From assembly GCA_947311845.1 (NCBI GenBank), contig CAMZMU010000063.1, forward strand, positions 57,052,902 to 57,116,901: a stretch of DNA of 64,000 bases, given 5' to 3'. The DNA is from Poa pratensis. Its lineage: Eukaryota > Streptophyta > Magnoliopsida > Poales > Poaceae. Below are positions 56,564-64,000 of the stretch, piece by piece (the first letter of the stretch is position 1; the number at the start of each line of letters is the position of its first letter). The notes under the pieces were generated by a model. The model was not told where the DNA came from and did not search any database. It saw only the letters and a list, made by a program, of their open reading frames with translations. The position numbers and the translations under genes were made by a program.

Positions 56564-57157
56564 TGATGGGGGGATAATAACCCGGTAGGCCCATGAAGAG
56601 GAAAACATGACCCGCCAGGCAGGAGGCCCGGCGAGGCCAGTTAACCCTCAGCATAGGCCGGGTTATGGTGCTGGGCCGGTATCTTGGCGATGACCCGGCT
56701 ATTCATGAAGAGTATTCCAGAAGGTCCAGAGGCGGTTCAAGAGGCGGTTCTATACTTGGAATACACGAAGGATAAAGGAGTAGTAGTAGGACTCAGAGTT
56801 CGGGTAGAACCCGGCTTATCATGTACGCGACCAGGAGGCCCGGTATCTATATAAACCGGCTCCAGGCCCTTAGACAAGGAGGACCTTTTCGTAACCCCAA
56901 GCTTTAGGCGAGAGACATACAATCCTTGTAACCTAGATCGAGATCCGGCTCTGTTGTAGTAGCCGGGTTATCGAGACAGAGATCGAGATTAATAATAAGA
57001 TAGCAGGAAGTAGGTCTTTATCTCCAATGGAGAGGCCGAACCTGGGTAAACCTTTGTCCCCTGCCGTGCTAAACAAACATCCAGACACCAGAGTCGCCTT
57101 GCCCAAAAGTTTAAGCTACCCTCAAGTAGCATCTGCCGTGTTTTCTACCCCACGACA
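56564..57157 (+). repeat. Tat gypsy 3' LTR (594 bp)
   Basis: Same length and, by eye, same sequence as 43919-44512. It is preceded by the purine tract cctgggggctac. Confidence 0.95.
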
Positions 57158-58135
57158 ACCTCGGTGGCGACAACCGTCGTAAGGACAGACGACGATGCAT
57201 GCAGAGCACGGGGAGAAAATTCTCCAAAGCAGCACTCGAACCCCTCATCGTGGACCTGAAGCTTGGCAAGAGCGTCGTGGACCTCAGAGCGAAGCAGCTC
57301 AACCTTCTGAAGGACCTCCATGCGTAGCAGGGCAAACTGGGACTCCACAGTAGAGACTAAAAAGGCATTGGCATTGGAATCCTTGCAACACGGCTGCACC
57401 GCAGCACGCAACGACGAGTGGCCCACAACCTCGGCCCAACTCTGAGGCGATGAGGGACGACGAGGCTGAGCGGACGGAGAACAGCTCCGCTGACAAGGAG
57501 CACGAGCATCCGGAGAACGGCTTCGCTGACAAGGAGCATGAGCATCCGGAGAACATGCCCGAGCATCCGGAGAGCGAGAACGAGTAGCAGGAGAGCGCAC
57601 ATGGCAGAAATGCTCCCGGTGACTAGGACGACGACATCGGATGCATCTGAAGGGCCCTCGACATGTGCGGACCTGGTGGCCACGCTCGAGGCACCGAAAA
57701 CACCTCCCTCGAGCCCAACGCTTGAAGGCGAGACTCCGATTGAGTCCTTCTTCCCGAAGCGGAGACGATGACGCGCGGCCAGGACGGCCGCCCCGACCCA
57801 CCTGCACCCAACCTTCCTCATCACCTAGAGCGGCAGCAGCAGCAGAGGCTGGCGCCTCCTCAACATGGCGCACATCAACATTGCCGAGAACCGAGCCGGA
57901 AACCACGCCTTTGGAGGAGGCCATCAAAGTCTGGGAAGCCAACTCTTCATCACCGACGTCCTCGACAGAGCTCAAAGAAGCAGCATCAACAGGGACGGGC
58001 ACCTCCGCAGAGACCGGGCCACCGGCAGCCGGCGGCAGAGACAAGAACCCGAGGCCCTCAATCAATACGGCAGGGTCGGACCCAAGCACGACTGAATCAG
58101 CAGGATCGACGCCGGTGACGAGGGAAGCGGCATGG
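57158..58135 (-). pseudogene. Zinc-knuckle protein, N-terminal and central part
   Basis: The minus-strand frame is open from about 58133 down to the gypsy insertion at 57158, then resumes at 43918. It contains EGWVQVGRGGRPGR, SLAFKRWARG, two adjacent CCHC knuckles (CFRCLERGHQVRTC and CIRCRRPSHREHFC), a run of SPDA(R/H)APCQRS repeats, SWAEVVGHSS, and a helical C-terminal part. Double zinc knuckles of this kind bind RNA or DNA and are common in grass LINE ORF1-like proteins. A stop near 58136 and a frame change upstream suggest the 5' end is damaged. Confidence 0.7.
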
Positions 58136-58668
58136 AGTCAGAGACGGTCGACGCTGCTGATTTGGCGTCCAACTCGGCCAAGGGCATCCCAGAGACAGAC
58201 TGAGCCGAGGGCAGCGAAGCAACTGCAGCAACAGATCGAGGCCAGCAGCTGGGGGACCTGCAGCGGAGCCGGGAGCCAGGGCCGAGGCGGCCGGCACGTC
58301 ACGAGTGGTCGCATGGCCTGCGCGAGAACGGGGGCGAGGTCGAGATATCCGACCCTGGATGGACGGGTCAGACCTGCGACGGGCGAGGGCCTCCGCGGCA
58401 AGAGCGTCGACGTGGACGCCGGAGGCGCGAGGCGGTGCAGGCGAGGCCGCCACCGCGAGCTCAGAAGGACGCGAGGTGGCTTGGTCGAATACCGCACCGG
58501 CGGTGGAGCTGAGCGGCAGCGAGGCGGCAGCGCCACCTGAGGTCGTCGGTGCAAGATGGCCACGGAGCGGCGAGCCCACGCCAGGGGCCCGGTGCGGGCA
58601 CATGCGGGCGGCACCTCGAGGTCACCCGGAGAAGCTCATGGCGGAGGAGCAGCAGGCGGCAGCGCGAC

Positions 58669-58827
58669 CGTCACTACATCGATACCATGCGGGTAGAGAA
58701 AATGTGTGTGACAGCCTCGCCTACTCGAGTACGACATGGGGGTACATCTGAGGTATACATAAGAGTAGATAAAGTTCCGGCTCTTGGTTCTTGCGGCTTT
58801 TTACTTCAAGAGGACGGTAAACTCTAG
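58669..58827 (+). pseudogene. Right half of the unidentified open frame
   Basis: From the second copy of the retroposon target duplication, the frame begun at 43077 continues as DTMRVEKMCVTASPTRVRHG, then SEVYIRVDKVPALGSCGFLL, and ends at a stop at 58825-58827. The last part overlaps a 12-bp inverted repeat, so the apparent C-terminus may be fortuitous. Family unknown. Confidence 0.4.
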
Positions 58828-58841
58828 TCAGCCGGAACTTT
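58771..58841. repeat. 12-bp inverted repeat (hairpin)
   Basis: aaagttccggct at 58771-58782 pairs perfectly with agccggaacttt at 58830-58841, with a 47-base loop. It could be a tiny MITE-like element or part of an RNA structure. No target duplication was evident. Confidence 0.7.
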
Positions 58842-59190
58842 GTAAACATGGGTCATCGTTATTAGTTTGAGGAAAATAATGAAATGAGATAAAATCTATC
58901 ACAAGATCGGTGTGTTCAAAAAAAAAGATCACACCTAAGGGGGTAAATCTGGCAATCCATAAATAAATACGGTAGAAGGTATTCACAAGGTCGAGCTAGG
59001 GGGTAAAAACAAAATTTACTCCTGAAAAAATGATTGGTATATGCATGACACAGTAGGATAATCTGCAAATTTTCTCTAGACATATGGAGGAAAGTCGAGA
59101 TAATGATCCTATGGTTAATGTTGGCTCTTTGCTGTAGATATATTTCGTTCAACTTATCAATAAAATTGGATTGCTTACGAAAAAGAATAT
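58842..59190. other. Spacer upstream of SCPL-4; nothing recognised
   Basis: AT-rich sequence with no supported gene or transposon end. It leads into the tandem duplication that starts at 59191. Confidence 0.4.
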
Positions 59191-59405
59191 ATGAAAAGTA
59201 AGAAACCATGTGGGGCTAAGGTTCACCTGTATTCGTGGTTCTTCTGCCACTCCACCACATGTGTTGCACATGTAGAAATGAAAACTGGAAATGCCTCTTA
59301 TCTCCCTTGGTGTACACTTCTTAGTCTCTACCAGACCCGGCCGAGAACAACCAGAGGAGAAGGAAAGCAGTCTGTACTACAGACACTCCAATCTAGTACT
59401 GTAGT

Positions 59406-59700
59406 ATGATCCGGCGGGTGCTCCAGCTGCTTTGCTTTTTGTGCTCGATCGTGCTCACAAGGCGGCAGCTCGCCGTCACCACCGCAGCCTCCAGTTCTAA
59501 GGTACTCCTTCCGTTCCAAATTAATTGACTTTCATTTATCCACATGTGGATATATCTATACGTGTAACATGTCTAGATACATCCATGTGTGGACAAAAGG
59601 AAGTCAATTAATTTGGAACGGAGGGAGTAGTAACCAGCCTCCCAGGGTTTCACGGCCCCCTCCCCTTCCACCTCGAGACTGGGTACGCATTACTCGCTCC
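59406..59700 (+). pseudogene. Extra SCPL-4 exon 1, disrupted by a MITE
   Basis: The start codon at 59406 and the first 33 codons match SCPL-4 exon 1 (MIRRVLQLLCFLCSIV signal peptide). The MITE at 59505-59627 then shifts the frame into a stop. The rest of exon 1 follows after the MITE. It is a promoter-plus-exon duplicate with no downstream exons of its own. Its transcript could only reach exon 2 by skipping or reading through the second copy. Confidence 0.85.
59505..59627. mobile_element. Stowaway MITE (123 bp)
   Basis: Terminal inverted repeats ctccttccgttccaaatta and its complement at the other end (taatttggaacggagggag) are flanked by the TA target duplication (59503-59504, 59628-59629). 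This is the standard form of Tc1/mariner-derived Stowaway MITEs in grasses. Removing it and one TA restores the exon text seen in the second copy. Confidence 0.93.
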
Positions 59701-59987
59701 TTCTTCAGATATTTTTGCACGCGCCACCACAGTACAGGAGGTGTGATTCCTTCTTGATAGACTCCATGAAAAAGTAAGAAACCATGTGGGGCTAAGGTTC
59801 ACCTGTATTCGTGGTTCTTCTGCAACTCCACATGTGTTGCACATGTAGAAATGAAAACTGGAAATGCCTCTTATCTCCCTTGGTGTACACTTCTTAGTCT
59901 CTCTACCAGACCCGGCCGAGAACAACCAGAGGAGAAGGAAAGCAGTCTGTACTACAGAGTACAGACACTCCAATCTAGTACTGTAGT

Positions 59988-61146
59988 ATGATCCGGCGGG
60001 TGCTCCAGCTGCTTTGCTTTTTGTGCTCGATCGTGCACACAAGGCGGCAGCTCGCCGTCACCACCGCAGCCTCCAGTTCCAAGGTAGTAACCAGCCTCCC
60101 AGGGTTCCACGGCCCCCTCCCCTTCCACCTCGAGACTGGGTACGCATTACTCGCTCCTTCTTCAGATATTTTTGCACGCGCCACCACAGTACAGGAGGTG
60201 TGATTCCTTCTTGATAGACTCCACTGAATCTAATCTGCCGCCGGTTAATCCAGGTACGTGAAGGTGGACGAGGACAACGGCACCGAGCTCTTCTATTACT
60301 TCGTCGAGTCGGAGACCGGCAGCGAGAATGACCCTTTCCTCCTCTGGCTCACCGGCGGCGACCACTGCAGCGTACTCAGCGGCCTCGCCTTCGAGATCGG
60401 TAAATTCTGTCTGAATTCTCATTTCTCAAGCGACTCGCCATAGGTCACAATGAGATACCTGTGCACCGCAACTGCAGGTCCATTCCACTTCGTCATAGAG
60501 CCTTACAATGGCACCATACCGAGCCTGCAAGTCAATCCGTACTCATGGACGAAGGTCGGCCATGCATGTTTTTTGCACTACTCTGCAGCTAGCCGAATCA
60601 CATATATTCAGGTTCAGTTCTGACTGACCATGCTCATTTGCAGCTGGCACATGTCCTCTTCGTTGATTCGCCAACCGGGGCAGGATTCTCCTTTTCCAAA
60701 CAGACCCAAGGGTACGAGGTTGGTGAAGTATCCACCTCGTTGCAGCTCCATGATTTGCTCATCAAGGTGCTACTCCCATCCACCAATTTATTGCAATTCA
60801 TTTAGTATTGATTGGCTGCATCCGCCCTAACGTTTGATCCATGTGACCTTGTGCAGTGGCTCACCGACCATCCCAAGTTTCTCTCGAGTCCTCTCTACAT
60901 CGGGGGTGACTCCTTGGCTGGAAAACTTGTACCAGTCATCGCGCAAAAGATTGCAGAAGGTACGGACACCATTGCTGTATGATTTCACTCATGCATCAGT
61001 GAGAATGGGTTAATTAATTGATCGAATTCCACGAGTTAACAATATGTCTGCATGCTTTTGTTCGTTCACGGACGGTCGATCGTCATCATCACGCTTTCAT
61101 CCCTTTAGGTATTGAAGCTGGAAGGAGCCCACTTCTTAATCTCAAG
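59988..61146 (+). CDS. SCPL acyltransferase, exons 1-6 (SCPL-4), 3' part not in window
   Basis: Exons: 59988-60139, 60254-60399, 60478-60554, 60644-60766, 60857-60959 and 61109-61146. All splice sites are GT-AG, and exons 2-6 have the same lengths and phases as in SCPL-1. The 213 codons present encode a signal peptide (MIRRVLQLLCFLCSIVHT), the GGDHCSVLSGLAFEIGPF oxyanion region, VLFVDSPTGAGFSFS, and the nucleophile motif GGDSLAGK with the catalytic serine. No stop or frameshift is seen. Exon 7 (GYLVGNP in the paralogues) was not found before 64000. A 1.6-kb transposon-like insert fills the start of intron 6, so the gene either has a long intron or is truncated. Role as for SCPL-1. Confidence 0.85.
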
Positions 61147-61400
61147 GTATCTGCCCATCATATTCTTGCAGAAATACTACCTATATATAAGGAATACCCT
61201 GTGGCTAAGAACGTGCATATTATCAAACACGCATCAGATATTTTTCTGCTGGTGATATGTCGTTATCGGTTTTGCTATTCATCCATTATTGTTGTGTTTT
61301 GTCCATTATCTCCCCACGAAGCAGGTTTTCCAGCCAATTCATGCGCAGGTTTAATAGTGGTTGTCCGACCATTCCGTGTCAATTCATGCGCAGCAGCGTA

Positions 61401-62368
61401 GAGCATCTCCACTGGCATCCCCGGAGTTTTCTCCGACACCTTCTAAATTGTGTCCACTTTGGAGTGTCGGACATTTGTCCGGCCAATTCTGGGTGCTGCC
61501 CACACCGGCACACCCAAACGGCCGAACAATCTACATTTTGATCATTTTTTTGACAAATTGCAACAAAACAGTCTAGGTCAACAACAAATCCGGCAAACAC
61601 AGTGTAGATAAAATTAAACGGCATTCAAATTTAAACGAAATTTAACAAATGACATTTAAACTTTAAATTTGAACTAAACACTAAATCTAGCGGAGAAAGT
61701 TAAAAAAAAATATAGCGGAGCTTCTGGCTCCGGCGTGAGGAAGATGGCGACAGCGACAACCTCATCAAGGAAGTTGCATGCCTCTAGGAACATGGAAGTT
61801 GCCGGCTCGCCTCCTACGTCGGTCCCCGTCGTCGAATGTGTCGTAAGGAGTGTTGACGGCAGAAGCCTTGAGGAACCTGCATGCCTCTAGGTCGCCGTCC
61901 TTGTCGGAGTGTGGTGGGGTTTGATCTAGTGGTGGCGGAGGGAACCCCTGATGGCCGTCTGCATGCCCTCCCACTGCGGCTCTGGACAGCCGTCATGGCC
62001 GTGCTCATCCTGCGCCCCGTTCTACGGTGCCGACGCTGGTGTTGGGGTAGGTTCTTGTGCTGGAGCCGGTGCGACTGCTTGTGCCGGTGTAGTCGTTGTT
62101 TCGCGAGGCTCGTGGTCGTCGTCGCACAGCTCGTTGTCCGACATGAACCACTCTGGAGGCGGCGACGATATGCCGGCATGGAGGAAGAAGCTACCGAAGG
62201 CGTGCCTAGTATTCCGCGTCCACCACTTTGTGTCAGTGTGGCAAAAAAAAGGAGTAGTACGGGTCGATCCGCTGCAACCACGGCATGTCCCTCCACTCCC
62301 GCATGATGTACTCTATACGTGCCTGCCCGCTGAGCCGCGACGCCACCGGAACCTTGACGATGTTCGTC

Positions 62369-62403
<35 letters not shown>

Positions 62404-63047
62404 TCTGGTAGATGACGGTCGTCTGACACAAGGATGTTGTGGTGCACATGGTGTTGCGCCTTCTCGACCATCATCAGGGGTGGATGCGTGTCCGAGGAAG
62501 GCAAAGGATATATCGGCACTCGGGACGAGGTGGCCTCCTCGCGCCGCATCTCGTGGTGCCACGCCTCGGCCATCTGCCGCTCCTCGTGCTGGAGGCGGAG
62601 TTGCTACAATTGCTCACATCGGCACTCGTTGCGGCAACACGCACGTTCCGTAGATAGTGCATCGCAGTGAAGGTGAAGCTCGTGTTTCGTCGGCTCCTCG
62701 CGGCTCACCTGGCCGCTCACCTTGCGGCCAGCCGTGCTGGACTGTGGATCTGCTGGCGGCGGGACTTGGGAGACGGAGAAGGGGCGTCGAAATGTGTGGG
62801 GAGAGGTGAGGCTCACCGCGTGATGTTTTAAAACCGGCTGGAGGAGCGGATTTCACCGGCGGCATGTCTATGACATGCGGGCCACGCCTGTTCCCGAGCA
62901 AGCCCCCAAGTTTGGAGGGTGGGTAGGGGGTGCTGGACAAAAAATTGGGCTAGACCGGACACGTAGAGGTGCCGGTATGGGCTTTTTTTTGTGTCCGACA
63001 CCCCAAATCGGCTTTGGAGTAATTTTGGGTTACCAATGGAGATGCTC
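61401..63047. mobile_element. TIR-bounded DNA-transposon-like insert in SCPL-4 intron 6
   Basis: The ends are gagcatctcc (61401-61410) and its complement ggagatgctc (63038-63047), with more similarity just inside (gtccgacacc-type blocks near both ends). Flanking bases gta and tta could be a decayed 3-bp TWA duplication as used by PIF/Harbinger, but this is not certain. The interior is GC-rich. On the minus strand it shows helical Arg/Glu-rich text (MAEAWHHEMRREEATSS, EYIMREWRDMPWLQRIDP) and a 33-base C run. No transposase catalytic motif was recognised, so it is non-autonomous or degenerate. Confidence 0.55.
62370..62402. repeat. Poly(C) run of 33
   Basis: Thirty-three consecutive C lie inside the intron-6 transposon. 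Long GC homopolymers are unstable and hard to sequence, so the length is approximate. Confidence 0.85.
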
Positions 63048-63053
63048 TTACAT

Positions 63054-63099
63054 GTGTGTTGCCATGCTTTTTTTTTTTTTGAACTAGTGTGTTGCCATG
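63054..63099 (-). mobile_element. Micro-retroposon scar in SCPL-4 intron 6
   Basis: The 13-bp sequence gtgtgttgccatg occurs at 63054-63066 and 63087-63099. Between them is one C, a T run and gaacta: a 20-bp insert whose A tail is on the minus strand (tagttc plus As). It lies a few bases outside the end of the TIR element. Confidence 0.6.
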
Positions 63100-64000
63100 T
63101 TGGTACATAATAAGTCGACCCCCTCTTATTTTGAAGGTCCCCAGCTTCCATCTAAATATCCAATGTGTCGATCAGGAGTAGGCTACAGCCTACAGGCATG
63201 ATTTGCGAAGGAACCCTTTCTAACTTACAAGGCTCGTTTAATTTTTTTCATCCTCCGATCCAAAATTTAACTGCTTTCTCCATTCTTCAAAACAAGTTCT
63301 ATAACTGTTTTTGAAAGTCAAACTGAACAAAGTTTGAACAAGCATTTAGAAAGAACCATTAACATATATAATACAAAATCAATATCATTGCATACATTCT
63401 GAAACACTTCGAAGTATCATAATTGTTGATATTTTTTTAACAATTTCGAAATTTACATTGTTTATCATTTGGAAAAAAATTATACACCTTCTTTTAAAAA
63501 CGGACGGAGTATGAAAACTGTTGAAATATTAACTCATTTTTGGCTGAGTTTAATAAAAGAAGACAACACCACACAAAAAATCACATACGATAGATTAGAC
63601 ATCTGCGTATGGAACAAATAGTGGAAACAGAGAGATGAGCAGCACAGACGCGTTGATCAGGAAAGCCTTCATTGTAGAGTTGTCGTCGTCAACCATGGTG
63701 GTGAAGGGGAAGCAGTCGTGCGCCAGCGTAGAGGAAGTAATCAAACGGCCAGTGCGGATGTAGTCAAAAGAAAATAAGCAACGAGACGCTCCAAAATACT
63801 TGATCGGCCCCTTTCTGGTGTATAAATCTTAAGGGACACGGTTTCAGAAGCCTCCTCTTCAGGATGGCTATGCACTTGGCCGCCGGGTGGCCTTTAAGGA
63901 ACATAGCAAAAGGAACTTGGCAATGGAAAAGAGAGGGAGATAGAGCGCAAGTGTGTTCTAGATCTGTCTATTATGTTCTCTCCTCTTTATGGCCCGGGTG
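63100..64000. other. Window end; no supported gene
   Basis: AT-rich sequence, then from about 63600 mixed composition. A minus-strand frame at about 63605-63740 ends in hydrophobic text (FLINASVLLISLFPLFVP), but it is short and unrecognised. SCPL-4 exon 7 is not here. Confidence 0.35.

Larger units (their letters stand above)
43919..57157 (+). mobile_element. Ty3/gypsy Tat-type retrotransposon, 13.2 kb, youngest insertion
   Basis: LTRs of 594 bp at 43919-44512 and 56564-57157 appear identical base for base. The duplication acctc lies at 43914-43918 and 57158-57162. A primer site (tggcgccgtctgtggg, 44515 on) and a purine tract (acctgggggctac, to 56563) are present. Protease, RT, RNase H, a second RNase H-like domain and integrase follow gag in gypsy order. 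The extra RNase H and a long 3' region with an antisense gene point to the Tat lineage. It sits inside the zinc-knuckle retroposon. Two frame breaks in gag and one in-frame stop before RT are the only visible defects. Confidence 0.93.
43244..58668 (-). mobile_element. Zinc-knuckle retroposon, minus strand, split by a Tat gypsy element
   Basis: The 11-bp target duplication cgtcactacat lies at 43233-43243 and 58669-58679. The low-coordinate end is a T run (43244-43252), giving a poly(A) tail on the minus strand. Without the gypsy insert (43919-57157 plus a 5-bp duplication) the element is about 2.2 kb. It carries one long frame for a CCHC zinc-knuckle protein and a 3' tail, with no reverse transcriptase. 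It is either an ORF1-only LINE derivative or a retroposed gene copy. Confidence 0.8.
59191..60226 (+). repeat. Tandem duplication of SCPL-4 promoter and exon 1
   Basis: Unit 1 (59191-59764) and unit 2 (59765-60226) both start gtaagaaaccatgtggggct and end gattccttcttgatagactcca. They cover the upstream region, start codon, exon 1 and the start of intron 1. Apart from the MITE in unit 1 and a few small differences they are nearly identical, so the event is recent. The breakpoints share a short tgaaaa homology. Confidence 0.9.

Noticed and set aside
61688..61720. A fifth micro-scar (tagcggag repeated around an A run)
   Set aside because: The duplication is just 8 bp in low-complexity sequence; chance is too likely to list it as a feature.
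63600..63740. Short minus-strand hydrophobic peptide near the window end
   Set aside because: Under 50 codons, unrecognised, and its context is cut by the window border.

Overview
The window is plant nuclear DNA, almost certainly from a grass and most likely a Triticeae or other pooid species. This rests on spliced genes with canonical GT-AG introns, GC-rich exon starts, a Stowaway MITE with grass-type ends, and nested LTR retrotransposons, LINEs and retroposons that fill most of the sequence. No bacterial-style operons, CRISPR arrays, rRNA genes or convincing tRNA genes were seen.

Layout. 1-1298 is the 3' end of a glycogenin-like glycosyltransferase gene (PGSIP7/8 type). It is followed by a tandem family of serine carboxypeptidase-like (SCPL) acyltransferase genes, all on the + strand. 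SCPL-1 (2425-5595) is intact: 13 exons, 479 codons, Ser-Asp-His triad present. SCPL-2 (7659-14679) keeps all 13 exons but is a pseudogene, with a LINE in exon 3 and a 4-nt frameshift in exon 5. SCPL-3 (about 21350-22056) is a decayed relic of exons 10-13. SCPL-4 (59988 onward) has clean exons 1-6, then an intron filled by a transposon; its later exons are not in the window. A duplicated promoter plus exon 1 of SCPL-4 lies just upstream and is broken by a Stowaway MITE.

Between SCPL-3 and SCPL-4 lie about 35 kb of nested insertions. A LINE (minus strand, 23329-43060) carries a Ty1/copia element (24465-30736) and a large-LTR, gag-only Ty3/gypsy element (33610 to about 42588). Next to it, a zinc-knuckle retroposon (minus strand, 43244-58668) carries a Ty3/gypsy Tat-type element (43919-57157) whose two LTRs look identical. 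Target-site duplications fix the order of insertion. With these insertions removed, SCPL-3 and SCPL-4 were only about 2.2 kb apart, and the retroposon had landed in an unidentified open frame.

Three observations stand out. First, the Tat element carries an apparently intact five-exon gene on the antisense strand (1022 codons, all GT-AG), convergent with gag-pol. Second, there is a recurrent class of very short (13-21 bp) poly(A)-tailed insertions with long target-site duplications, which look like extreme 5'-truncated LINE or SINE insertions; four are clear. Third, one LTR of the gag-only element ends in a scrambled patchwork that includes an inverted piece of the flanking LINE.

The SCPL proteins probably act as vacuolar acyltransferases using glucose-ester donors in specialised metabolism. 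Substrates cannot be told from sequence. All coordinates and splice sites were worked out by eye from paralogue comparison and reading frame; no database search was run.
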